From Pomphorhynchus laevis (taxonomy: Eukaryota; Acanthocephala; Palaeacanthocephala; Echinorhynchida; Pomphorhynchidae): a DNA stretch of 64,000 nucleotides. Position numbers and translations under genes: made by a program. The stretch lies in NCBI GenBank assembly GCA_012934845.2, contig WNNJ02002869.1:1-64000 (forward strand), read 5' to 3'. Positions 43,539 through 54,651 of this stretch are shown in pieces. How positions within the stretch are numbered: the first letter of the stretch is position 1; the number at the start of each line of letters is the position of its first letter. The notes beneath the pieces were generated by a model. It was not told where the DNA came from. It did not search any database and saw only the letters and a list, made by a program, of their open reading frames with translations.

Positions 43539-43539
43539 C

Positions 43540-45476
43540 TAATCCTTATTCAAATACATGATATATATAAATCTTCTATATAAAAGATGGAATAATGTAA
43601 ATCAACACAATAATATAAAAAAAATTAAAAATCATTAGAATAAGATAAAAATCAAATTTTATCAGAGTAAATACGTCATTAGTATGTATTTGGCCCCGCT
43701 GCTATGCTGAGTCACGGAATAGGGGTAGTGACCTGATACCATATTGACTTATATTCTTTATTATAGTATTATATTAGGTTTAATCTTGTCTTCTTTGCTA
43801 AATCTTCGCCTGTCTGAACTCTTTCATCTTCTTCATGTATCTTTCGACGATGCTTCTAGTGTGCTTTTATCTTTTCAAGCAAATAATCTCCTGATGATAC
43901 TCTTCCTACATATATACTAAAATCTTTGGTCATTAATCTGGCTCTTTTCCTTACATCAATGTTTAAGTCTTCAATTCGCAGTGGATATTTTACTCCTGCT
44001 AGGAAAATCAACCTTAGTTCGACTACTACTCAAGAAGCCTTTTCTTGATCCATTTGACATTGTTGACATTTTGCAATAATGTCAACAATAATGTCATTGT
44101 TGACATTTGCATTTGATATTGTATCAAACGGGATATATTTGATATATATCTTCCTTCATAGTCTTCGAAACAACAATTGCTTTTATTCTGCTATTGTATC
44201 CTAATTCTCCTCTTATCTTCCTGAACGATCTTTTCGTGTTTATTCCAATGCATCTTTCTCTACCTCTTCCTCTCTCCTGTGGCGTTCCTCAAGTAACTGT
44301 GATCGGACAAATTCTTTTTCTCTTACCCGTTGAAATCTCTCTGGCATTAGATGTGATCATAACTGTGTATCATGAATATGCTAAAGATATTCACTTTTAC
44401 TCTCATTGTCCTGCTCAGGTTATTGATGATCTCTCCGTCTCTTTTACGAATTGTCTACTCTCCACATCCCCGCATATTTTCTAGCTATTTATGTCTCGCT
44501 ACTTATATTTTCTTAAGATGATGAATCGAAGCCGAAACCTGATTACATAGCGGTTACTCCTGATGACCTCAAATCACTATTCTGATACATCGTCTGTTAT
44601 TTATTAGTCAATTCATTAAATATTAATTGCATAAAATCTGACTGGCACCCAGTAAGTTGGCATATGATGTCTACACTGAGATCTGGGACGTCTGTGATTA
44701 CCTCACACTTTTCAGAATTTAGCTACAATCAGATTTCAAACCCCGCTGCATGAATTTTTCGGATGTTAAAAAGGATGATGGCTGCAGTACCGCCAAGACC
44801 GCAGTCATCCAAGTATCAAATATTGATGCGAGACTACAGACTGTGTGCTTGAGCGCTAACTGCCGGGTACAAAAGACCTGAGCCCAGTAGATTACCTTGT
44901 TGGATGCCTTCGCGGGATATAATGTGCTCACTACCAAATATAAGAATACTCGGGAGGGTGTATCATATGTTAACGAATGGTAGGATCTCAGGAACATAGC
45001 GCGCGACGTTAAGCAAGACTGCGTCTCTGCTTACGCAATTGAAAGCATTACAAAACTCCAGCTTAACCATTGCTTGATTCCGGGTTGCGATGCCGCGCTG
45101 AAACGTACAAGAGACATGTACTACTGCCTCGACACCCCATAGTACGCTGACGCCTAACTGAATATAAAGAAGTTGATCGACAAGCAACTCAGTAGCGAGC
45201 TGGCTTGTGAGCTTGGCGGCTATGCGACGAATTGTAAATCCCACTGCAATCGGTCGAATACCACCGTATTTTTTGAGAAGGCGAGTAGTTTGCCTCCACA
45301 AAGAATTTTGGCAGCATTTTCCGGCACCATCCCACTAACGATAATCATAATCAAGTTCGCCCAAGACTTGGAAAGATGACTAGCAGGCGCGACAGCAGAA
45401 TGTCCCGGAAGGTTTCTATGTGCATATGACTCAGGCCATCCGTGTCTGTTGCTGAAGACGGCGGGAAGACTGTAGT
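43540..45476. repeat. 1.9-kb duplicated block, copy 1
   Basis: Matches 56270-58213 in the same orientation. The first ~1.58 kb differ by about 1%; from ~45120 on identity falls to about 90%. The block contains a Naiad end (43600-43745), a CR1-group RT scrap, another Naiad end (44520-44620) and part of the YLDD-type LINE. Confidence 0.85.
43820..44500 (+). pseudogene. CR1-group LINE RT scrap
   Basis: Plus strand: FSSYLPERSFRVYSNASF and CGVPQVTVIGQILFLLP (motif B), plus weaker matches upstream (linker) and downstream (EYAKDIHFYSH for YADD). Many frame changes. A triple repeat of TTGACATT-like units lies at 44050-44115. Confidence 0.65.
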
Positions 45477-46215
45477 GGATCTCCGGAAGTTTTATTAGAA
45501 TAACTGCGTCTTTGTTGTTGATTATTCTTCTGGTCTTAAATTGGGAGCTTATATCTGGAACAAACGTCGCGTATCTACCATGCAATAAATCCAATTGACG
45601 GATAGTTCTGAATCTTATTTGGCACACGGAGCGCGATTTTTGGGAAGCAAAGTAGAGTCAACCACGCCTACTTATTTGTCGACAGCGCTACAACTGCACT
45701 CATTAACTCAGAGAGCTTTGCAGCTACAGTTGGCCTAGCTCCTCGTGGAATACGTCTTACTACACGCACACGGTCAGCCAGAAGCTTTGTGCACATTGAT
45801 GGCACAGATCTATAGTTGGTGCTGCTTGCTACCATGCCGAAATGATCGCTAACAATCTCTTGGTCGAAATCAAATGAGATCGGTAGTCCTGAGCCTTGCA
45901 ATCGTGAATAGGGTCATGTTTGCGGATTAGTCCTGTGACGTTTAAAACGATGCGCCGACGACATACAGAGCACTGGGAATGTATGTGCTTGCGGCAACGT
46001 GCAGGGGTTGTGCGATCGCATATTGCAGCTGCTAGACGATCGTGAGTTGCATAAGTAGCTAGGTCGTTTATTGCAGCGGCTTGGAAGTCGTTAGTTGCGG
46101 CGGCAAGACGGTTGTGAGTAGCACCGGAAGCTCGGTCGTTTTTTGCAGCAGCTTGGAGGTCGTTAGTTGAAGCGGTAGTTGGATCGTTGATTGCAGCGGC
46201 AGCATCTTTTAACAT
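44660..46215 (-). pseudogene. RLE-type LINE (YLDD family), N-terminus to RT
   Basis: Minus strand. N-terminal frame (45829-46215): eight 8-residue repeats of the type AAINDLxA, then a C2HC-type finger (CSVCRRRIVLNVTGLIRKH..C). Next frame (45668-45901): VRVVRRIPRGARPTVAAKL. Next (45220-45627): SWANLIMIIVSGMVPE and GKLLAFSKN. Next (44963-45301): YGGIRPIAVGFTIRRIA, QAMVKLEFCNAFNCVSRD (motif A). Last (44719-44960): REGIQQGN and YLDDCGLGG, with stops. The frames follow each other in order, so one ORF was broken by at least four shifts. Confidence 0.78.
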
Positions 46216-46379
46216 TTATTATATGCATATTTTAAATGTTAATATTTTTAATATTAGCATATCTTTATGTTAATATTTTATATTAGCGTATAAATAATAT
46301 GCTATAACTTTATCATATATCAATTTTATTGTAATTAATTTGTTAATTTATAATTAGCATTTAAATTAATAAATTTATT

Positions 46380-46530
46380 GTCCGATGATACGTTTGATGC
46401 GCTCGTATTTTGTAAAAAGCGTTAAAACATCGAGAGGAATAATAAAATAAAAAATTATTGTTCACAAATTTTCGACTATTGCATTAGTCCTTTTCAAGTG
46501 TTATGTCTAAAAACAACACTTATGGTTGTG
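46380..46530 (-). repeat. PLE-like terminal sequence (family D), copy 2, inverted
   Basis: Reverse complement of the block at 24390-24560, with CACTTGAAAAGGACTA and TGCAATAGTCGAAAA. Confidence 0.55.
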
Positions 46531-46687
46531 ACAAGGCATTATCCTCACTGGTATTAAGAAGAACAGGCTTTTTAAGTGGCAAATGTGACTATCAGTCATT
46601 TGCAAGCTCACTAAAATGACAATTTTTTTATAAATTAGAATTCCGTAGAAATTTAAATAAACATTTTTAAATTATACACATGAAGAT

Positions 46688-47433
46688 GTGTTTAACATAT
46701 CTCCTCCCACTGTATATTTTGTCTCATCGATCATCCCCATTGTCCACAATCTCACTTTCTTAGGCTTCCATTTCGATGATCACCTTTCCCTTAAACCCTT
46801 CGTCCGTGACAAGGTCCGCTCATCTAACTTAATTCTCCGTGACATCCGCCGTATCCGCCCCCTTATCGACTTCCGTTCTTGTATGTATCTTCTTTCATCG
46901 CTTCTTTTCCCTAAAATCGATTACTGCCTTAGCCTTTTCGCCAATTCTCCAAAATCCATCATCCTACCCCTACAACGAATAATCAACACCGCCGTTCGAG
47001 TGCTCTTTCGTCTCCGTCGCTTCGACCACACATCCACATATTTTGCCCAACTCTCCTGGCCCACCATCCACATCCGCATCAAACTCCGCCTTCTCGTTAC
47101 TTTTCGTCTCATCGCTGTCGGCTCCCCATCGTTCATCAACCTTCCTTTCTTAGACGATACTCGCCCCACCTCGCTATCGCTTCGTTCCTGTCATACCCTC
47201 TTACTCCACGTTCCTAATTACTCCAACAACTACGGTCTCCAATCCTTCCTCGTCGCCGCCTCACTCGCCTGGAATCAACTCCCTCTCGACGTCCGCCGTG
47301 CCTCCTCCTTTATCACATTCAAACACATCCTCCGTTCACACCTACTCGACACCTGATTCACAGTTTTGTTTTGTTGTGGTCGTGTAAGCGTGCGCTGGCA
47401 CGCATTTGCCACGTTAAAATAAATCCCTTTTTA
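46688..47433 (+). pseudogene. CR1-group LINE, 3' end (same family as 35649-38251)
   Basis: 222 open codons (46688-47356) covering the RT thumb to the natural stop: NLTFLGFHFDDHLSL, LLFPKIDYCLSLFANSPKS, RRFDHTSTYFAQLSWP, LAWNQLPLDVRRA. Nearly identical to the 3' third of the minus-strand insertion at 35.6-38.2 kb, including the 3' UTR with GTGCGCTGGCACGC. 5'-truncated at ~46690. Its 3' end abuts the 3' end of an opposite-strand LINE at 47441. Confidence 0.88.
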
Positions 47434-47638
47434 AAGATGATGCAGTAACATCTGAGGGAAGATTGTTCCACAGTTTAGGCCCTGCAATCGAGTATGATCG
47501 ATGTGCGGTAAGCGAAAAATGACGTGGAACATATAATCTTGATCTTGTAGAATGACTGCGAAGCGAAATAGAAGTTGTGGATTTACTGGATAATGTAGGT
47601 AAGATGAGCTATGAAGGGGCGTTGGCATTTATGATATT

Positions 47639-49299
47639 TCACATAAAGCATGCTAGTTTATACCTTATGCGGTTCGTGATGTCTAGCCAAGACAGCGAAT
47701 TAGAATAACGCGATATGTGATCGAATTTCCTCAAGCGAAAAGTAGCTCTAACGGCCGAATTTAGAATACTTTTCATAGATTTGAGCGATGATTTCGGATA
47801 ATTAATAATAAGACTGACAGAATAATCAAGTTTGGAAATCAGAAGAGAATTCACTAATTTCACCGCAGTGAGAGTATAGAGATGATACTTGCCTAACGAA
47901 GGCCTTAATTGCCTAACGCCCCTCAAGATAAGAAAACAGCATTAGGTTTTGTGTCTGATGAAAGGAAGAAATGACAAGTGGGAATCAAATGAAATTCCCG
48001 TAATAGTCGTAGAAGTGACTACCGGTAAAGTATAGTCAGAAATTTTGATTGAAATGTTCGGATCAGACAAAGAGTGAGGTGTTATACATATAAGGGTAGA
48101 TTTCTTCGTATTTATTACTAAACGCAATGACGTCAAATGTCTACAAAGATGATTTCGACAATCAAAAGCAATCTCTGCAAGGTCATTAACGGAAGCAGGA
48201 TCATAGTCTGCATACAGTACAATGTCGTCTGCATATTGAATTAAATGAAAGCCATAAGGAGAGGCTATATATGTTCGGTCGCCAATAAGAAGTGTGAATA
48301 GTAGAGGTCCAAGAACAGAAGCTTGAGGTACGCCGTGAGTGATTTGATAAGTAGATGAGAAAGTTGAATTAGATTCAACACTAAAAGATCTACCAGTTAG
48401 ATATGATTGGAACCATTTGATAACACTAGATGAGAAACCGGATCGGTGACGAAGACATGCAAGGAGAATTTACGGTCAACGACATCAAAGGCTAAAGCTA
48501 AATCAAGCGCTATAACAAGACCAATACAATTCTTATCAATAGCGACAAGTAAATGTTCAAAAATTTGAGTGTATGCAGTGAGGGTTGAATGATGTTTACG
48601 ATAAGCAGATTGAGAAGAAGCAAACAGGTTATTTACCTTCAGATAGTCACTTATTTGATGTAAGATTATACGTTCAAAAAGTTTGGAGATTGTCGGTAGG
48701 TGAGAAATTGGTCTGTACGAAGGAATCATGGAATCGAGAGATGATCGCTTCACAAGTTGCCGTATAATGGCGACTTTAAAGGCATCAGGATACTTCGAAT
48801 ACCGAATTGACGAATTGAAAAGATTACACAGATAAGGTAGAAGTGTGTGGACGCAAGATTTTAACACATTAGTTGGGATAATATCTCGGATAGATGTTGT
48901 GTTTGGTAACCGGGTTAGTGCAGTTAATATTTGCTGAGGATGTATAAGCGTAATGTAGAAAAGTTCCGGCAAATGATGATTCAAGACAGAAGAAAAGTCG
49001 TCATTAATGGAAGCAAGAGTGAACATGTTTGCAGTAAACTTATCACGAAGGTATTCGGTATAAATGCAAGGAGACAGTGTTGATTTCGGACATGAACGTC
49101 CAAGTAAGTTTTTAATGGAAGACCACAAATTGCGTGGAGAAGAAGGAGATTCAATTTTTGCACGCCAGTAAGCAAGTGATTTATGTTTCAAGAGCTCACA
49201 GTATCGTTTACGAGCATCTTTGAACGATAATCTGGCTGTATCTGCCAAAGAAACATTTCTTCGATGTATTCTAAGATACAGGTGATGACAACCACGCAA
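47639..49299 (-). pseudogene. CR1-group LINE ORF2, reverse transcriptase (broken)
   Basis: First piece (48397-49299): NTTSIRDIIPTNVLKS, PSYRPISHLPTISKLFERI, VIALDLALAFDVVDRKF (motif A), then a frame change. Middle (48140-48400): VPQASVLGPLLF-like and IQYADDIVLYADYD. Then 47942-48136 (LRLVINTKKSTLICI) and 47639-47926 (LLISKLDYSVSLIINYPKS, RKFDHISRYSNSLSWLD). At least three shifts. Confidence 0.85.
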
Positions 49300-49370
49300 T
49301 AAACGTTTGGCAGTGACACATTCACAATCAAACCAAGGAGCTTGATGAGAACGTCGTGGAACAAAAACCC

Positions 49371-50201
49371 TTAAAGTAATATTTTATCAAGAATTTGGGT
49401 AATGCATGATTCAAAGTTATTCGCAAGAATACTTACAGATGATGAAAAAGATAAATTTAAAGAGCTTACCAGATAATTTTGAAATAGCGCTAAATCAAGA
49501 AGTTTCCAAGATCGATGAGAACGAGATGTAGAGGGAAAATCGGGAAAGTAATGTAATTGTAAGTAAAGAATAAAATGATCGGAAATAGTGGTATCAAGCA
49601 CGGTGGCACGTGGTTTGAGATGCGAGGAAGTTCGCAAAAAGAAACCATCTATGGTTCCTCTCAGAATATGTGTAACATCAGTGTGTTGGTAAACGAATTC
49701 GAGATCACCAATTATTGAAAAAAGACGAGCAGAGTTTCGCGAGGTTGGGCATTCAAGATGAATGTTGAAATCACCGAGGATTATTGGGTCAGGTGCGTTA
49801 ATGTTTAAGAGGAGATCGTAAAATTCGTCAAAAACAGTGTTGCTCGGACCAATGGAACCAGGACGATATAGTAAGATGAAGTTGTAACGATCATTACGAT
49901 TAGACGCTGAGAAATACATTAGCTCAAAATACGTAGGTTCAATGGGAATATCGTGGATGGCAAGCGGAACAGTGGGTAATGCGAAACATACAAGACCGAC
50001 ATAGTTGATTGATGTTGAATACTCTGAACGCGAACGATGAATAACATTTAAATTTAGTGAGTGTAGACGACGGATGCACATATCATCTGGGGAATGCCAT
50101 GATTCTGTAATATACAAGAGCAAAAGGTGGTTGTCGTCAAAAATGTGCAGAGCAAGATCAACTTTGTTACGTAAAGAGTGATTGTTTATTAGTCCAAACA
50201 A
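49371..50201 (-). CDS. CR1-group LINE ORF2, APE endonuclease
   Basis: 276 open codons: GLINNHSLRNKVDLAL, LLLYITESWHSPDD, ILLYRPGSIGPSNTVFD, DPIILGDFNIHLECP, THILRGTIDGFF, TISDHFILYLQL. All catalytic blocks (ESW, GDFN, SDH) are present. It ends at a stop at 49371, about 70 bp before the RT piece restarts in another frame. The native start is upstream of 50201. Confidence 0.85.
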   Translation of the reverse strand: MFGLINNHSLRNKVDLALHIFDDNHLLLLYITESWHSPDDMCIRRLHSLNLNVIHRSRSEYSTSINYVGLVCFALPTVPLAIHDIPIEPTYFELMYFSASNRNDRYNFILLYRPGSIGPSNTVFDEFYDLLLNINAPDPIILGDFNIHLECPTSRNSARLFSIIGDLEFVYQHTDVTHILRGTIDGFFLRTSSHLKPRATVLDTTISDHFILYLQLHYFPDFPSTSRSHRSWKLLDLALFQNYLVSSLNLSFSSSVSILANNFESCITQILDKILL

Positions 50202-50259
50202 TACTGACGATGTGGGAAAAGATAAAGGAGAATTGACGCTTGTTTGATGTTCGATAATA

Positions 50260-51449
50260 CCCCTATCCAGTCATATGTCAAGATCTGTATTTCTAGGACG
50301 CCGATCGTTACGACCCAGTATCCCAGGGTTTGGATCAGATACAGGTGTTGTCTCTGTACCTGTGACTGTAACCTTATCCTTGTTTAAAGTGTTTACGGAT
50401 CACTTATTTGAACTAGTGGAATTTAATAATTGAATGACTCTATTGTTGCGAATGCAAAATGATTTGTTCGGTTCTGCAATTCTCCTCTCTCTGAGTTTGT
50501 TCACAAGAAGGTTCTTAATCTCGCGTTCTGCATGAGAAAGGTCAGGCATGATGTAGACTTTACCGTATAACGCAGTATGTCGTAATTTCGGAGCTAAATA
50601 AAGGATGTATTCACTAAATTACGGACTAGAAGTAAGTGACAGCCAAGGTGGGATATCAGAGCGCTTAGCAGGAAATCGACGAATTTGAAATTGTCGAAAA
50701 TTCGGATTTGCGCAACCTATCTCTTGAAAAAGTTTTAAGATTTCTGTATGATCTTCATCCGAAATAAGAAAGTTCTTTATGATTACTGTTGATGAGCGTT
50801 TACTTTCCTTTTAAATAGAACGCAAGATTTGTAAGCTGGAAGCATCTTTGTTCTCGTTGCTTGTAGTAGCTAATACTGCCCGTACAATCTCTCTACGAAC
50901 CTTCCCACTCACAACATCACTTCATGAGGGTCCATCATGCATATCACTAGATTTAAGCCTGGAAGATTGTGAGTTTTGAGCTTGGGAATTACACAGTGGT
51001 AAAACATTTATTTGTCGTTTGATTTCAGTAAGCTTACTCTCAAGAAAACTGACTAACTCTGATTGTGCGGCTATATGTTTGGCAGCACAATAACCACAAT
51101 AGAAATCATGGAGAAAAAATTCACGTGATAGTTGAACTGGAGTTTTTACAGCAGAATATACGTTGCAATTTGGAGCTGTACATTTTAATTCAAAGTACAC
51201 GAGCTTATTGATATTAGTATGAACGTGCGTAGCTGCAGTTTGACTGTGTTGAACCTGACCAGCTGATGATAAAGATCCATAGGAGGCGTCCTTTTCAACT
51301 GACGGAATACGATTTGCACATTTTAGTGTCGAACAATTAATACACTGCACGCCGTTCTTTGCACAAACACAACTTCTGCACACCGCTGCCGGGCCATTGC
51401 AACCACAACATCGAGTTGACATTTGTCGAATTGATTGATCGTCCTGCAA
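50260..51449 (-). pseudogene. CR1-group LINE ORF1 with CXC-like cysteine cluster
   Basis: The open part 50922-51449 (175 codons) starts MQDDQSIRQMSTRCCGCNGP. Residues ~13-45 form a cysteine cluster (CCGCNGP..C..C.C...G..C.NC....C.N). Residues ~85-125 carry a zinc module (LKCTAPNCNVY..FYCGYCAA) that is also in the ORF1 at 33473. Further upstream frames (50260-50815) give SSTVIIKNFLISDEDHTEI and KVYIMPDLSHAEREIKNLL, the RRM-like block, with stops. The cluster is almost the same as that at the N-terminus of the RLE-type LINE at 10374. Confidence 0.8.
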
Positions 51450-51769
51450 TTGATTTATAGTCTTGATTGAATTGTAAGTTTATCAAGAAAGTTTAAACTG
51501 GTATTGTTCCTAGTCTTTATACAGCAGGACACTACTAATCAGCGTGGGTAGGTTTCATCAGTTGCTGACCGAGACCTACATGTCACGTCAATTATTTACA
51601 AACAAGTGTTCGTTTTAAGTTTTATAACATAAAAAGTTCTTTTCAGTGTTATAGCTTTTTTTAAAAGATTATTTTATCAAATATTCCTTTTCAAGTGTTA
51701 CAATCCTTTTCAAGTGTTATCACATCAAACTGGATTACGAATTATGAAATTTACAAATTTTTGTAAAAA

Positions 51770-51955
51770 TTCTGGCTTTCTTCAAAATATTTAAATAATT
51801 TAATAGATGCATATTTTAAACTAGCTTACTATAAAAATACCATCAACCAGAAATAATAAAACATAAATCAAAACAATAATATTAAAAATAAGTTTAAAAT
51901 CATTTGCGGAAAATGTTTATGGATGGATAATAAATAATATACTTTGTTTGTTCAG
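51770..51955 (+). pseudogene. Naiad PLE thumb scrap
   Basis: Matches the last ~60 codons of Naiad RT (phrases like YFKL.YYKN) and the TGGATGGATAATAAATAATATAC start of the 3' region. A family D motif follows at 51960-52000. Confidence 0.6.
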
Positions 51956-52109
51956 AGCGTTTAAACATAACACTTGAAATGAATATTCCAATAGTCGAAA
52001 CTTTTTTATGTTTTAATAAATTTATGTAAATTCGTACTACGTTAATTCACTATTTAACGCTGTATTTTATAGTAGAGCGCTAATTTATATTTAAATTATT
52101 TTTCTTATT

Positions 52110-52995
52110 ATTATTCTTCAGCCTTTCTCTAGCTTTGAGGCGGGGTCGACTATGTGAGATTTAGTCCTCCATATCGCCCTATCTCGAGCCTGACCTTGGT
52201 GAAGTCCAGATACCATCAGATATGTATGAAAGGTATATGGTCATTGTCGCTTGTGTCGACCTCTCGGACGTTTGCCTTTGATCTCGTACTTTAAGGCGGT
52301 CTTTACAAGGGAGCAATTTTCACTTCGCAACACGTGGCCGTACCGCCGTATTCTGGCCTCTTGTATTTTACTCACGATTGGAGCGACCCGTATCTTTGAA
52401 GAATATCTATATTTCTTACGTGGTCAAATCGCGTTATTCCGCTCATCCATCGCAGTATTTTAGTCTCCATGACCGCTAGCCGTCGTTCCGCTGCCTTGGA
52501 AATAGGCAACACTATGTGCCGTACATGGCCACACGGCGGATGATTGAGCGATATATCCTTGACTTTAGATGGTCTTTAATTAACGGTCATATAAAACGCC
52601 TGTAGCCGTTCGCCATTTTGTCCACGCTGAGTTTATTCGTGCCGTGATTTCATTACTCAGGTCGCCACTTGCCGAAAGTATGGTTCCGAGCTACTTGAAC
52701 ATGTCCGTACGTCTCAAATCAATGCCGTTTATGTTGATGGTACCAATTTCCTGTGGGTATGTTGTCAGGTATTCGGTCTTGTCTAGATTAAGTCGTAGTC
52801 CGAATTGTGTGAGTCGATTATTCCGGACTTTGGTTAATTCCTCCAGATCCTTTTTGTTGTCCGTCGCCAGCCAGACATCGTCTGCGCATAAAATCGTGTG
52901 AGGAATCGGCTTTTGGATATCACTCATTATAGCGTCCATAACTGTGTTGAATAAGGTCGGTGAGAGAGCGCTTCCCTGATGAACGCTCACTGATA
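52110..52995 (-). pseudogene. RTE-type LINE, 3' end (copy 2)
   Basis: Minus strand. The open part 52691-52990 has VHQGSALSPTLFNTVMDAI (motif B) and TILCADDVWLATD (catalytic ADD), then QFGLRLNLDKTEYL and RRTDMFK. The rest to 52110 matches copy 1 at 26524-27232 but with more stops (WYGHVLR region degenerate). It reaches further 5' than copy 1. Confidence 0.8.
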
Positions 52996-53077
52996 TTCGA
53001 AATGGCTGTATGATATGGCTGAATGGCTGAAATGATATTCGAAATATTTAAAAATTATTATAAAAATTCTTAATGTG

Positions 53078-54051
53078 TTAGGTTCCACTCTGCCGATTTG
53101 GCTGAGAGTATTGCAATGTTAGATCGACGGATCTCCAAGGAGCATATAGATTTATGTGTGATTGAGGATTTGGTGGCGAGTCGTTTTGTTCCGTTAAACT
53201 AGAACCCTGGAATACGGCCCAAAAGAGTTGGATAGGTATTAAGGCGGGTGATCGGAACAGCCTTAATGAAAATTGTAAAACAACCATTGCAAACCGTGGC
53301 GGGGAATCAACAACTATGCGTCGCCCAAAGATCTGGGTTAGAATATGCAATTCATACTGCGACCAGTGCATTTCGGTCAGATGATAACTTCGGAATTTTG
53401 ACGGTCGACGCCGAAAATGCTTTTAACAGAGCGAGTCGCCAAGTTGCATTAGCTAACATATCATTTGTTTGCCCAGCCTTATCCCAAGTCCTACGAAATA
53501 CGTATGATGGCAATACATTGATGGCAACTGAAAAGGGTATCATTGACGCTAATAAAGGCTTTACCCGTAAGCCATGACAGCAGTTACCGCGTTATCCATA
53601 CCGTGAATACGGCGTAAACATTAAAACATCTCACAATCGATACAGAGATGCTATGCTGAATGGAGCGTACGTTTTTGACGTATGCATTTTCAACGAATGC
53701 GCTCCATCCTATATTTTGCCATCGTCGGATGCGTGCTTTGAATATCATGAGCAATAAAAGCGAAGCAAGCACGAAGAAAGAATACGAGAAGTTGACCACA
53801 GTTCCTTCTGCCCACTAGTATTCGCGTCGACTGGTGGTGCAGGCACAGCAGCAAACGCAACTCTACGTGTGTTTGCGACAAAGGCAAGCGATAAACACAG
53901 GTCTGAATTTTCCTGTGTAATAATGTGGCTCCGCACGAAAATTGGAATTGCTCTAGCCAGATCGATATCACAATATTTCCGAGCACCGCGGTTTAAACTC
54001 AATGCACTGGTACATTCGGTTGTAGACATTAAAATGCAAATCGCACAATGA
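53078..54051 (+). pseudogene. RLE-type LINE, RT start and C-terminal end
   Basis: Plus strand. 53100-53577: ASRFVPLN then a stop, NPGIRPKRVG, QQLCVAQRSGLEYAIHTA, GILTVDAENAFNRASRQ (motif A), DANKGFT. Then 53640-53740 is a hairpin-forming insert (ATGGAGCG with CGCTCCAT). 53750-54051 resumes at the far C-terminus: REVDHSSFCPLVFASTGGAG, FATKASDKHRSEFSCVIMW, RTKIGIALARSI. Everything between motif A/B and the C-terminus is deleted. Related to 10374-13549 and 29541-29790. Confidence 0.72.
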
Positions 54052-54059
54052 TCTTTTTT

Positions 54060-54650
54060 TTCATTTTTGTAAATCAAATAAATATATTAGCATTATTAAT
54101 ATTGGACCAATTTGCGGGTAACCAATGTTGTATTAAATAATAATATTCCACATAAAAAATAAAAAACATTGCTAGGTCAAATCTAATAATAAATATAATT
54201 TAATATAATAATTTAATATCGAGATGTTTTACATACTTTTTTACATACATTTTTTACGTACTGCTTATGGCAGTACGTAAAATTTAGTTATTAAATGTAT
54301 TATATTTGATATCATTTAGTATGCATAGATGCTCATGCAAAAACGTGTTTTTTTTTGTAAATTTAACTGAGTCTATGTATATTAAATTATTTATAAAAAT
54401 ATATTAAAATAAAGAAAATTGTATAAAAATATAATTATTTTAATTTTTATATAAAAATTAAATAATAAAAAATAATGATAAATAATAAATAATTGTTACA
54501 AGATTTTATATAATTTATATCAAGTTATAATTTAAAATTGAAATTTAAAATAAAAGTCAATTTTTATAAATTGACTAATAAATAATAGACCATGTAAGGG
54601 ATACATGCGAATAATTTAAATATCTATAATTAGTTTTCTTTCTCTCTAAA
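54060..54650. other. AT-rich stretch with a degraded Naiad end
   Basis: 54361-54600 resembles the outer half of the Naiad 3' region (AACTGAGTCTATGTA, later TTGACTAATAAATAA). No gene. Confidence 0.45.
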
Positions 54651-54651
54651 A

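Larger units (their letters stand above)
47441..51480 (-). mobile_element. CR1-group LINE, almost full length but decayed
   Basis: Minus strand: ORF1 from 51449, endonuclease 49371-50201, RT 47639-49299, C-terminal end (AGPKLWNNLPSDVTASSL) at 47441-47500. The 3' UTR is lost at the junction with the plus-strand LINE. Stops and shifts lie in ORF1 and RT. The RT remnant at 3845-4898 is the same family. Confidence 0.85.
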
